A stretch of 7,821 nt of DNA from an uncultured Halieaceae bacterium (GTDB lineage: Bacteria; Pseudomonadota; Gammaproteobacteria; Pseudomonadales; Halieaceae), in NCBI GenBank assembly GCA_913063005.1, contig CAJXZI010000084.1:1-7821 (forward strand), written 5' to 3'. The position numbers and the translations under genes were made by a program. This document shows, piece after piece, positions 1 to 6,004 of this stretch; the stretch's first letter is position 1, and each line of letters opens with the position of its first letter. The notes beneath the pieces are model-generated. The model was given only the letters and a program-made list of their open reading frames with translations, was not told where the DNA came from and made no database searches.

Positions 1-48
1 TTACTCGGCCATAGAGGGTTAAGCCCCGTACACGGAGAGGTTAGTACC
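1..48 (+). other. Noncoding leader segment before rplC (presumed rpsJ-rplC spacer)
   Basis: This short stretch ends with GGAGAGG at 34-40, which serves as the ribosome binding site for rplC. The three forward frames do not show the usual C-terminus of S10 (a QISLG-like ending), so rpsJ, expected immediately upstream, must end before position 1. The rplC frame stays open to the window edge, but an N-terminal extension is unlikely because the ATG at 49 matches the family start. Only weak 3-bp pairings are visible (for example GGG 16-18 with CCC 24-26). I see no promoter. Confidence 0.6.
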
Positions 49-690
49 ATGACTGTGGGAATAGTCGGCCGTAAATCAGGTATGACACGAGTGTTTACCG
101 AGGACGGCGTATCAGTACCAGTGACCGTAGTGGAAGTAGTTCCAAACCGCGTCACTCAAATCAAAGAGCAAGATACCGATGGGTATCGCGCAATTCAGGT
201 CACAGCGGGAAACCGCAAGGCCTCAAAAGTTAGCAAACCAGAAGCGGGCCATTTTGCCGCCGCGGGTGTTGAAGCCGGATCGGGACTCTGGGAGTTTCGT
301 TTGGATGGCTCTGACGAGGCGTTCGAAGTGGGCGCTGAGCTAACCGTTGCACGATTTGAGCAAGGCCAAAAGGTTGACGTCGCGGGTCAGTCAAAGGGTA
401 AGGGTTTCCAGGGCGGTGTTAAGCGCTGGAATTTCCGAACTCAAGACGCTACGCACGGTAACTCGCTTTCGCATCGTGCGCCGGGTTCGCTCGGTCAGTG
501 CCAGACGCCTGGACGCGTGTTCAAGGGCAAGAAGATGGCAGGTCACATGGGTGCAGAGCGTGTAACGACGCAGGGTCTCGAGGTGGTTCGTGTTGATGTT
601 GAGCGCAACTTGTTGCTCATCAAAGGCGCGGTACCTGGTGCTCCTGGTGGCGACGTGATCGTTCGCCCAACGACTAAGTCGCGGCGCTAA
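49..690 (+). CDS. rplC: 50S ribosomal protein L3
   Basis: L3 is an early-assembling 23S rRNA-binding protein whose long loop reaches towards the peptidyl-transferase centre. The 213-residue product is close to the E. coli length (about 209). Visible family landmarks are GRKSGMTRVFTEDG near residues 7-20, KPEAGHF near 63-69, KGKGFQG near 117-122 and the highly conserved block KRWNFRTQDATHGNSLSHR at 125-143. Gln152 in the QTPG motif corresponds by alignment to E. coli Gln150, which the methyltransferase PrmB modifies; methylation here is inferred. The residue before it is Cys151 where E. coli has Asn. The ATG at 49 fits the family N-terminus and has GGAG at 34-37. The stop (TAA 688-690) is followed directly by the rplD Shine-Dalgarno. 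Confidence 0.98.
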   Translation: MTVGIVGRKSGMTRVFTEDGVSVPVTVVEVVPNRVTQIKEQDTDGYRAIQVTAGNRKASKVSKPEAGHFAAAGVEAGSGLWEFRLDGSDEAFEVGAELTVARFEQGQKVDVAGQSKGKGFQGGVKRWNFRTQDATHGNSLSHRAPGSLGQCQTPGRVFKGKKMAGHMGAERVTTQGLEVVRVDVERNLLLIKGAVPGAPGGDVIVRPTTKSRR

Positions 691-701
691 GGAGGCTTAT
701 C

Positions 702-1319
702 GTGGAATTAAGTGTAGTTAAGCCTGGAAAGAAGAAGCCAGGTTCGGTTGAGGTCTCAGAGGCGACTTTCGCTCGGGATTACAACGAAGCGTTGATCCAT
801 CAGGTGGTTACGGCTTACCTGGCGGGTGGTCGTCAAGGTACGCGTGCGCAAAAGAACCGCTCCGCGGTTGCGGGCGGTGGTAAGAAGCCATGGCGCCAGA
901 AGGGTACGGGTCGCGCTCGTGCAGGAACGATTCGTTCTCCAATCTGGCGCAGCGGTGGTGTGACGTTCGCAGCGACACCGCAGGATCACAGCCAAAAAGT
1001 GAACAAAAAGATGTATCGCTCTGCGATGCGCTCGATTTTGTCCGAGCTTGCACGTAGCGAGCGTCTGGTGGTTGTAGAAAATATGAGCCTTGAGCAGCCA
1101 AAGACCAAGCTGTTGGTTGAGGCGCTGAAGGGCTACGGGTTAGACAACGTGTTGATTATTGCGTCTGAAGTTGATCAGAACCTCTATCTCGCGTCGCGCA
1201 ATCTTCACAAGGTTGATGTGCGTGATGTCGAAGGTGTGGATCCGGTCAGTCTCATTGCTCACGAGAAGGTCGTGGTAACGGTCGACGCAGTTAAGAAGTT
1301 TGAGGAGGCTTTGGCATGA
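702..1319 (+). CDS. rplD: 50S ribosomal protein L4 (GTG start)
   Basis: L4 binds 23S rRNA and sends an extended loop into the nascent-peptide exit tunnel. In E. coli it also represses the S10 operon by acting on the leader upstream of rpsJ, outside this window. The 205-residue product has the loop motif GGGKKPWRQKGTGRARAG near residues 58-75, followed by SPIWRSGG and PQDHSQKVNKKMYR. Lys67 aligns with E. coli Lys63, a site of erythromycin-resistance mutation, and is wild type. The start is GTG at 702 with a strong GGAGG at 691-695 and 6-nt spacing; the MEL N-terminus matches E. coli. A lysine-rich insertion (KPGKKKPG, residues 7-14) makes the N-terminus about four residues longer than in E. 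coli. The stop overlaps rplW in ATGA. Confidence 0.98.
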   Translation: MELSVVKPGKKKPGSVEVSEATFARDYNEALIHQVVTAYLAGGRQGTRAQKNRSAVAGGGKKPWRQKGTGRARAGTIRSPIWRSGGVTFAATPQDHSQKVNKKMYRSAMRSILSELARSERLVVVENMSLEQPKTKLLVEALKGYGLDNVLIIASEVDQNLYLASRNLHKVDVRDVEGVDPVSLIAHEKVVVTVDAVKKFEEALA

Positions 1320-1612
1320 ATCAGGAGCGTGTATTCCAGATTTTGATGGGGCCTCACGTGTCAGAGAAAGCGGCTATCGTCGCTGACGCGAACAACCAGT
1401 ACGTCTTCAAAGTTGCGCTTGACGCGACCAAAGAAGAGATCAAGCACTCGGTAGAGCAGCTGTTCAAGGTGTCGGTTGATGACGTCAAGACTCTGCGCGT
1501 TAAAGGCAAAACGAAGCGCAACCGTTTTGGTTGGACGACGAAGCCGACTTGGAAGAAGGCTTACGTTCGTTTGGCGCAAGGTCAAGAGATTGACTTTGCG
1601 ACGATCAATTAA
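1316..1612 (+). CDS. rplW: 50S ribosomal protein L23
   Basis: L23 sits at the mouth of the 50S exit tunnel and is the known docking site for trigger factor and the signal recognition particle. The 98-residue product (E. coli 100) opens with QERVFQILMGPHVSEKA, the typical L23 N-terminus. The basic rRNA-binding loop follows near residues 60-80 (VKGKTKRNRFGWTTKPTWKKAYV). The ATG at 1316 overlaps the rplD stop by 4 nt (ATGA), and a strong GAGGAGG lies inside the end of rplD at 1302-1308, 7 nt upstream. Translation is therefore probably coupled to L4. The reading frame is intact with nothing unusual. Confidence 0.98.
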   Translation: MNQERVFQILMGPHVSEKAAIVADANNQYVFKVALDATKEEIKHSVEQLFKVSVDDVKTLRVKGKTKRNRFGWTTKPTWKKAYVRLAQGQEIDFATIN

Positions 1613-1624
1613 GAGGTATAGGTC

Positions 1625-2452
1625 ATGGCAGTCGTAAAGAGTAAACCGACATCAGCAGGCCGCCGTCATCACGTTCGCGTGGTGCACAAGGATCTGCACA
1701 AGGGCCGTGCTTATGCGCCGCTTCTCGAGAAGAACTCGAAGACAGGTGGTCGTAACAACCTCGGTCGTATCACAACTCGCCACATCGGCGGTGGTCACAA
1801 GCACCACTATCGCGTAATCGATTTCAAGCGCACCAAGGATGGTATTCCAGCCAAGGTCGAGCGCATCGAATACGATCCAAACCGCACAGCGCATATCGCG
1901 CTTCTGTTGTTTGCCGATGGCGAGCGTCGCTACATCATCGCGCCAAAAGGCGTTGCTGCAGGCGATACACTTTTGTCAGGTGCTGCGGCACCCATTAAAG
2001 CGGGTAACTGTTTACCTATTCGTAACATCCCAGTTGGTGCTGTGATCCACGCCATCGAGCTCAAGCCTGGTAAGGGTGCTCAATTAGCTCGATCTGCAGG
2101 TGCAGCGGTACAGCTGGTTGCTCGCGAGGGTCAGTACGCAACGATTCGTCTTCGTTCGGGTGAGATGCGCAAGGTCCCGGTTGACTGTCGCGCAACGCTT
2201 GGCGAGGTCTCAAACAACGAGCACAGCCTTCGTAAATTGGGTAAAGCCGGTGCGTCGCGTTGGCGCGGTGTTCGTCCAACCGTCCGCGGTGTTGCGATGA
2301 ACCCGGTAGACCACCCGCATGGTGGTGGTGAAGGTCGTACTTCAGGTGGTCGTCACCCAGTGACGCCATGGGGTGTTCCTACTAAGGGTTACAAAACTCG
2401 AAAGAACAAGCGCACGGACAACCTTATTGTTCGTCGTCGAAGCAAGAAGTAA
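1625..2452 (+). CDS. rplB: 50S ribosomal protein L2
   Basis: L2 is among the most conserved ribosomal proteins. It supports subunit association and the architecture of the peptidyl-transferase centre. The product has 275 residues (E. coli 273). The N-terminal half carries the basic GGRNNLGRITTRHIGGGHKHHYR segment near residues 41-63, leading into the OB-fold RNA-binding domain. The C-terminal SH3-like half ends with the diagnostic motif NPVDHPHGGGEG at 226-237. His230 in this motif aligns with E. coli His229, which has been studied for its role in translation. GAGG at 1613-1616 lies 8 nt before the ATG, and the gap to rplW is 12 nt. The gene is intact. Confidence 0.99.
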   Translation: MAVVKSKPTSAGRRHHVRVVHKDLHKGRAYAPLLEKNSKTGGRNNLGRITTRHIGGGHKHHYRVIDFKRTKDGIPAKVERIEYDPNRTAHIALLLFADGERRYIIAPKGVAAGDTLLSGAAAPIKAGNCLPIRNIPVGAVIHAIELKPGKGAQLARSAGAAVQLVAREGQYATIRLRSGEMRKVPVDCRATLGEVSNNEHSLRKLGKAGASRWRGVRPTVRGVAMNPVDHPHGGGEGRTSGGRHPVTPWGVPTKGYKTRKNKRTDNLIVRRRSKK

Positions 2453-2465
2453 GGGGAGATAAGAG

Positions 2466-2741
2466 ATGCCACGTTCATTGAAAAAAGGCCCCTTCATCGA
2501 TCTTCATCTGATGAAGAAGGTCGAGACGGCGCTAGAGAACAACGATCGACGCCCAATCAAGACATGGTCGCGTCGTTCAATGATCGCACCCGATATGGTT
2601 GGTTTGACCATCGCGGTTCACAACGGTCGCCAGCATGTGCCTGTTCTGATTAACGAAGACATGGTTGGCCATAAGCTTGGTGAGTTTGCGGTAACGCGCA
2701 CTTATCGCGGCCACATCGTTGACAAGAAAGCGAAGCGCTAA
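2466..2741 (+). CDS. rpsS: 30S ribosomal protein S19
   Basis: S19 belongs to the 30S head, pairs with S13, and contributes to the head bridge to the 50S subunit and to contacts near A-site tRNA. The 91-residue product has the family start PRSLKKGPFIDLHL. It then shows IKTWSRRSMIAPDMVG near residues 31-46 and the C-terminal signature VGHKLGEFAVTRTYRGH near 67-83. The length matches E. coli S19 (92) closely. GGGGAG at 2453-2458 follows directly after the rplB stop and lies 7 nt before the ATG. The 13-nt gap leaves no room for a separate promoter, so the gene is cotranscribed. Confidence 0.98.
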   Translation: MPRSLKKGPFIDLHLMKKVETALENNDRRPIKTWSRRSMIAPDMVGLTIAVHNGRQHVPVLINEDMVGHKLGEFAVTRTYRGHIVDKKAKR

Positions 2742-2759
2742 GGCATACGGAGAAAGATG

Positions 2760-3098
2760 ATGGAAGTCTCAGCAAAATTGCGCGGCGCTCGCATCTCGGC
2801 TCAGAAGGCCCGCTTGGTCGCTGACCAAGTTCGCGGCATGCCTGTAGGCGAAGCGTTGACGCTGCTCGAATTTAGCACCAAGAAGGGTGCTCACATTGTT
2901 CGCAAATTGTTGAACTCTGCGATTGCTAATGCGGAGAACAACAACGGTGCTGACGTCGATGAGTTGCGTGTAGCGACTATTTTCGTCGACGAAGGTATGA
3001 CGATGAAGCGCATGCGTGCACGCGCCAAAGGTCGTGGCGATCGTATTTTTAAGCGCACCTGCCATATCACGGTAGGCGTGGCTGACAACGATAATTAA
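2760..3098 (+). CDS. rplV: 50S ribosomal protein L22
   Basis: L22 contacts all 23S rRNA domains, and its beta-hairpin lines the exit tunnel beside L4. Two ATG codons occur in tandem at 2757 and 2760. I prefer 2760 because GGAG at 2749-2752 is then 7 nt away (only 4 nt for the first ATG). With that start, residue numbering also matches E. coli exactly through the hairpin, placing Met-Lys-Arg at 82-84, the triplet whose deletion gives erythromycin resistance in E. coli. The product has 112 residues (113 from 2757). Landmarks are ISAQKARLVAD near 12-22, SAIANAENN near 53-61 and FVDEG at 75-79. The C-terminus ends ADNDN, slightly longer than E. coli. Confidence 0.97.
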   Translation: MEVSAKLRGARISAQKARLVADQVRGMPVGEALTLLEFSTKKGAHIVRKLLNSAIANAENNNGADVDELRVATIFVDEGMTMKRMRARAKGRGDRIFKRTCHITVGVADNDN

Positions 3099-3110
3099 GG
3101 AGAAGGCCGC

Positions 3111-3785
3111 ATGGGTCAGAAGGTACATCCGACTGGTATCCGCCTAGGTGTGGTCAAGGACCACAACTCGGTTTGGTATGCAGATAGCAAGAGCTACGCG
3201 TCACAGTTAGTAACAGACCTCGAAGTACGTGAGTACATCTTGAAGCGTCTTGATGCGGCGTCTGTGAGCCGTGTGGTGATTGAGCGTCCTGCACAGACAG
3301 CTCGTGTGACTATTCACACAGCGCGTCCAGGTATCGTTATCGGCAAGAAGGGCGAAGACGTAGAAGCACTGCGTCAAGAGCTCAGCAAGCGTATGGGCGT
3401 TCCTGTGCACATCACGATCGAAGAAATTCGCAAGCCTGATATGGATGCGCGTTTGGTTGCTCAGAATGTTGCGCAGCAGCTCGAGCGTCGCGTTATGTTC
3501 CGTCGCGCTATGAAGCGAGTGGTACAGAACGCAATGCGTCAGGGTGCCGAGGGCATCAAGGTGCAGGTTGGTGGTCGTTTGGGTGGTGCTGAGATTGCGC
3601 GCTCTGAGTGGTACCGCGAAGGTCGTGTGCCGCTACACACTCTGCGTGCAGACATCGACTACGCAACCTATGAAGCGCACACCACCTATGGCGTCATCGG
3701 TGTGAAGGTATGGATTTTCAAAGGCGAGGTCATTGGTGATGCCGATGACAGCCAGGAAGCGCCACGTCGCGCGACCGCGGGCTAA
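3111..3785 (+). CDS. rpsC: 30S ribosomal protein S3
   Basis: S3 lies at the mRNA entry side of the 30S head. Together with S4 and S5 it forms the mRNA entry channel and the ribosomal helicase activity. The 224-residue product starts GQKVHPTGIRLG. It has a type II KH domain with the GxxG loop GKKG at 78-81, then the C-terminal domain with GRLGGAEIAR and EGRVPLHTLRADIDY. Arg131, Arg132 and Lys135 (FRRAMK) sit at the same numbers as the E. coli residues implicated in helicase function. The tail after WIFKGE is short and not strongly basic (two Arg, several Asp/Glu), unlike the lysine-rich E. coli tail. GGAG at 3099-3102 is 8 nt before the ATG. Confidence 0.98.
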   Translation: MGQKVHPTGIRLGVVKDHNSVWYADSKSYASQLVTDLEVREYILKRLDAASVSRVVIERPAQTARVTIHTARPGIVIGKKGEDVEALRQELSKRMGVPVHITIEEIRKPDMDARLVAQNVAQQLERRVMFRRAMKRVVQNAMRQGAEGIKVQVGGRLGGAEIARSEWYREGRVPLHTLRADIDYATYEAHTTYGVIGVKVWIFKGEVIGDADDSQEAPRRATAG

Positions 3786-3803
3786 TTGGGCGAGGACTGA
3801 AGT

Positions 3804-4217
3804 ATGTTGCAACCCAAGCGAATGAAGTTCCGCAAAATGCAGAAAGGCCGTAATCGCGGTCTGGCAGAGCGGGGCAGCAAGGTAAGTTTTGGTGAGTACG
3901 CGTTAAAAGCGACTGGCCGCGGTCGAATTACTGCGCGTCAGATTGAAGCGGCTCGACGAACAATGACACGTCACATCAAGCGTGGCGGAAAGATTTGGAT
4001 TCGGATTTTTCCTGACAAGCCAATTACGGGTAAGCCTCTCGAGGTTCGTCAGGGTAAAGGTAAGGGTAACGTTGAGTACTGGGTAGCGCAGATTCAGCCA
4101 GGCCGTGTCTTGTACGAGGTTGAGGGTGTTTCTGAAGAGCTGGCTCGTGAGGCATTTGCGCTTGCGGCGGCGAAGCTTCCCGTTCAGACAACATTTGTTA
4201 AGCGATCGGTGATGTGA
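3804..4217 (+). CDS. rplP: 50S ribosomal protein L16
   Basis: L16 is a late-assembling 50S protein that helps position A-site tRNA near the peptidyl-transferase centre. The 137-residue product (E. coli 136) begins MLQPKRMKFRKMQKGRNRG and includes GRITARQIEAARR near residues 40-52 and KIWIRIFPDKPITGKP near 63-78. Arg82 in VRQGKGKGN aligns with E. coli Arg81, which is hydroxylated by the oxygenase YcfD/RoxA; whether this organism has that enzyme cannot be seen here. GAGGA at 3792-3796 lies 7 nt before the ATG. The TGA stop (4215-4217) shares its last base with the rpmC ATG, a TGATG junction favouring translational coupling. Confidence 0.98.
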   Translation: MLQPKRMKFRKMQKGRNRGLAERGSKVSFGEYALKATGRGRITARQIEAARRTMTRHIKRGGKIWIRIFPDKPITGKPLEVRQGKGKGNVEYWVAQIQPGRVLYEVEGVSEELAREAFALAAAKLPVQTTFVKRSVM

Positions 4218-4408
4218 TGAAAGCGAGTGAACTAGTAGAGAAGTCGGTAGACGATTTGAATAAGCAGTTGCTCGATCTTCGTGAGGAGCAGTTCAAGCTC
4301 CGTATGGCGAAAGCGACAGGACAGCTCGGTCAGACTCATTTATTGAAGCAGACGCAGCGCGATATCGCGCGCGTGAAGACAGTATTGCAACAGAAGGCAG
4401 GTCAGTGA
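4217..4408 (+). CDS. rpmC: 50S ribosomal protein L29
   Basis: L29 is a small two-helix protein next to L23 at the exit-tunnel mouth. The 63-residue product matches the E. coli length exactly, with KASELVEKSVDDLN at the start, LREEQFKLRMAKATGQL near residues 21-37 and HLLKQTQRDIARVKT near 40-54. A GTG at 4214 also lies in frame, but ATG 4217 gives the family-standard start and a TGATG overlap with the rplP stop. No good Shine-Dalgarno is visible just upstream, so initiation probably depends on ribosomes finishing L16. The downstream junction with rpsQ has the same TGATG form. Confidence 0.97.
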   Translation: MKASELVEKSVDDLNKQLLDLREEQFKLRMAKATGQLGQTHLLKQTQRDIARVKTVLQQKAGQ

Positions 4409-4677
4409 TGGCAGCAGCGGAAAGCACAGCTCGTACGATCCAGGGTCGCGTTGTTAGCGACAAGATGGATAAGACGATCACTGTATTAGTTGAGCGACGT
4501 GTAAAGCACCCCGTTTACGGTAAGTACATTACGCGTTCTTCAAAGGTACACGCTCACGACGAAGATAACCGTGCAGGCATGGGCGACACCGTCCTCGTTG
4601 CCGAGTCTCGTCCAATGTCGAAGACAAAGTCTTGGACACTGGTAGATGTCGTTGAGACGGCGACTGATATCGCTTGA
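4408..4677 (+). CDS. rpsQ: 30S ribosomal protein S17
   Basis: S17 is an OB-fold primary binder of the 5' domain of 16S rRNA and is needed early in 30S assembly. The 89-residue product (E. coli 84) shows TIQGRVVSDKMDKTITVLVERRVKHP-type sequence near residues 8-33, then HDEDNRAGMGD near 49-59 and the signature SRPMSKTKSWTLV near 66-78. The in-frame GTG at 4405 would add one residue; ATG 4408, overlapping the rpmC stop as TGATG, is preferred. A moderate GAAGG lies at 4393-4397. This is the last gene of the S10 operon in the E. coli scheme. It is followed by the widest gap in the window, 44 nt before rplN. Confidence 0.97.
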   Translation: MAAAESTARTIQGRVVSDKMDKTITVLVERRVKHPVYGKYITRSSKVHAHDEDNRAGMGDTVLVAESRPMSKTKSWTLVDVVETATDIA

Positions 4678-4721
4678 GTTAAAGGCCAATGCGGCACTGT
4701 GCCGCGGTATGAGGTAGGGAA
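4678..4721 (+). other. S10/spc junction spacer (rpsQ-rplN)
   Basis: This is the longest intergenic interval in the window and the position where E. coli separates the S10 and spc operons. It contains a short hairpin at 4691-4705 and the rplN ribosome binding site GAGG at 4711-4714. I found no acceptable -35/-10 pair with normal spacing: TTGAGT at 4674-4679 has no -10-like hexamer 16-18 nt downstream. No U-run follows the hairpin. Cotranscription through the junction is the simplest reading, but an unrecognised promoter inside rpsQ cannot be excluded. Confidence 0.6.
4691..4705 (+). repeat. Short perfect inverted repeat (hairpin) at the S10/spc junction
   Basis: GCGGCA (4691-4696) and TGCCGC (4700-4705) are perfect reverse complements around a 3-nt CTG loop, giving a 6-bp GC-rich stem. 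A T-G wobble at 4690/4706 can extend it by one pair. There is no T-run after it, so it is not a canonical intrinsic terminator. It ends 5 nt before the rplN Shine-Dalgarno and could modulate rplN translation, pausing or mRNA processing; that role is inference. Confidence 0.6.
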
Positions 4722-5090
4722 ATGATTCAGACCGAATCGTATTTGGAAGTAGCAGACAACAGTGGCGCACGTCGAGTGATGTGCATCAAGGTGCTGGGTG
4801 GTTCAAAGCGTCGCTATGCGCGCGTTGGGGACATCATCAAAGTGACCGTTAAAGAGGCTATCCCCCGTGGCAAGGTCAAGAAAGGCCAAGTTATGCGCGC
4901 GGTTGTTGTTCGCACTCGCAAGGGTGTTCGCCGACCAGATGGCTCGTTGATCAAGTTTGATGAGAATGCAGCCGTGTTGTTGAACAACTCGGACGCGCCG
5001 ATTGGCACTCGTATCTTCGGTCCTGTGACTCGCGAGCTGCGCGGTGAAAAATTTATGAAGATCATCTCGTTGGCGCCAGAAGTAATCTGA
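4722..5090 (+). CDS. rplN: 50S ribosomal protein L14
   Basis: L14 lies at the subunit interface, forms an intersubunit bridge, and is the known target of the silencing factor RsfS. The 122-residue product (E. coli 123) contains LEVADNSGARRVMCIKVLGG near residues 7-26, the segment GDIIKVTVKEAIPRGKVKKG near 37-56 and VRTRKGVRRPDG near 63-74. It ends in GTRIFGPVTRELR and KFMKIISLAPEVI. GAGG at 4711-4714 is 7 nt before the ATG. It is the first gene of the spc group, separated from rpsQ by the hairpin-containing spacer. The product looks fully conventional. Confidence 0.98.
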   Translation: MIQTESYLEVADNSGARRVMCIKVLGGSKRRYARVGDIIKVTVKEAIPRGKVKKGQVMRAVVVRTRKGVRRPDGSLIKFDENAAVLLNNSDAPIGTRIFGPVTRELRGEKFMKIISLAPEVI

Positions 5091-5115
5091 GCAGCCTGAG
5101 TTAGGAGAGAACGTA

Positions 5116-5430
5116 ATGGCAAAGATTAAGCGTGATGACGAAGTGATCGTAATCGCAGGCCGTGACAAGGGTAAGCGCGGTACGGTTCGCCAAGTCCTGG
5201 ACACGGGCAAGCTCGTGGTCTCAGGCGTCAACATGATTAAAAAGCACACAAAGCCGAATCCTCAGGCGGGTGTGTCCGGTGGCATCGTTGAGCGCGAAGC
5301 GCCCATTCAGATTTCTAATGTAGCGATCTACAACGCGGAAGCCGGCAAAGCTGATCGTGTTGGCTACAAAGTAGAAGACGGTAAGAAAGTCCGAGTTTAC
5401 AAGTCGGACGGCAGCGCGATTGACGCGTAA
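5116..5430 (+). CDS. rplX: 50S ribosomal protein L24
   Basis: L24 is one of the two assembly-initiator proteins of the 50S subunit, binding the 5' end of 23S rRNA. The 104-residue product (same as E. coli) has an N-terminal KOW motif near residues 6-30 (DEVIVIAGRDKGKRGTVRQV). The following VSGVNMIKKHTKPNPQ segment near 36-51 and GGIVEREAPIQISNVAIYN near 55-73 are family signatures. GGAG at 5104-5107 lies 8 nt before the ATG, within a 25-nt gap after rplN. The C-terminal KKVRVYKSDGSAIDA is of ordinary type. Confidence 0.98.
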   Translation: MAKIKRDDEVIVIAGRDKGKRGTVRQVLDTGKLVVSGVNMIKKHTKPNPQAGVSGGIVEREAPIQISNVAIYNAEAGKADRVGYKVEDGKKVRVYKSDGSAIDA

Positions 5431-5455
5431 TTGAAGGCTTTTGAGGTAGCTAATA

Positions 5456-5995
5456 ATGGCAACGCTTAAAGATAGGTATCGCAGCGAGATCGCGCCAAAG
5501 CTCAAAGAGGAGCTTGGCCTTTCCAATGTGATGGAAGTGCCCCGTGTCACCAAGATCACGTTGAACATGGGTGTGGGTGAGGCAGTTGGAGACAAGAAGG
5601 TTCTCGAGAACGCCGTCGCGGACATGACTAAGATCGCGGGTCAGAAGCCTGTCGTGACAAAGTCTCGCAAGTCGATTGCGGGTTTCAAGATCCGTGATGG
5701 CTGGCCGATCGGCTGCAAGGTAACGTTGCGCGATGAGCGCATGTATGAGTTCCTCGAGCGCCTGATCGATATCGCCATCCCGCGTATTCGTGACTTCCGT
5801 GGTATCAGCGGGAAGCAGTTTGACGGTCGCGGCAATTTCGCGATGGGTGTTACTGAGCAGATCATCTTCCCTGAGATTGATTACGACCAGGTCGATAAGC
5901 TGCGCGGTATGGACATTGTTATCACTACGTCGGCGAAGAACGACGATCAGGGGCGCGCATTGTTGAGCGCCTTCAACTTCCCATTTAAGGGCTGA
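5456..5995 (+). CDS. rplE: 50S ribosomal protein L5
   Basis: L5 binds 5S rRNA with L18, forms part of the central protuberance and contacts P-site tRNA and the 30S head. The 179-residue product equals the E. coli length. Landmarks include VPRVTKITLNMGVGEA near residues 28-43, GQKPVVTKSRKSIAGFKIR near 62-80, the PIGCKVTLR motif near 84-92, and IPRIRDFRGIS plus EQIIFPEIDYD in the C-terminal half. GAGG at 5443-5446 is 9 nt before the ATG. In E. coli the S8 repressor site covers the start of rplE. I looked for the equivalent fold across the rplX-rplE gap and the first rplE codons and could not demonstrate it by eye. Confidence 0.98.
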   Translation: MATLKDRYRSEIAPKLKEELGLSNVMEVPRVTKITLNMGVGEAVGDKKVLENAVADMTKIAGQKPVVTKSRKSIAGFKIRDGWPIGCKVTLRDERMYEFLERLIDIAIPRIRDFRGISGKQFDGRGNFAMGVTEQIIFPEIDYDQVDKLRGMDIVITTSAKNDDQGRALLSAFNFPFKG

Positions 5996-6004
5996 GGCGG
6001 AGTT

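Noticed and set aside
1..22. C-terminus of S10 (rpsJ) at the left edge
   Set aside because: The frames that end here read short peptides (TRP stop at 12-14; YSAIEG stop at 20-22) unlike the conserved S10 ending, so rpsJ is taken to end before the window.
4691..4705. Intrinsic transcription terminator after rpsQ
   Set aside because: The hairpin stem is only 6 bp and is followed by GGTATGAGG rather than a T-run; essential spc genes follow at once.
4650..4712. A spc-type promoter upstream of rplN
   Set aside because: TTGAGA (4652-4657) and TTGAGT (4674-4679) resemble -35 boxes, but no -10-like hexamer lies at 16-18 nt spacing from either. TATGAG at 4708 is too far from both.
4803..5249. 148-codon minus-strand open frame antisense to rplN and rplX
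   Set aside because: It lies fully opposite two unmistakable ribosomal protein genes, has no recognisable domain, and its openness follows from the codon bias of the plus-strand genes.
5431..5500. Possible S8-binding autoregulatory mRNA structure at the rplX-rplE junction
   Set aside because: In E. coli the S8 repressor site is here, but by eye I find only interrupted pairings (for example GTAGC 5447-5451 with GCAAC 5459-5463, with an A-A mismatch). I could not identify the S8 core motif. A covariance-model search with an S8 mRNA site model would decide.
5221..5625. 134-codon minus-strand open frame across the rplX-rplE junction
   Set aside because: It is antisense to two conserved genes, with no family resemblance and no visible promoter or ribosome binding site; treated as a shadow.
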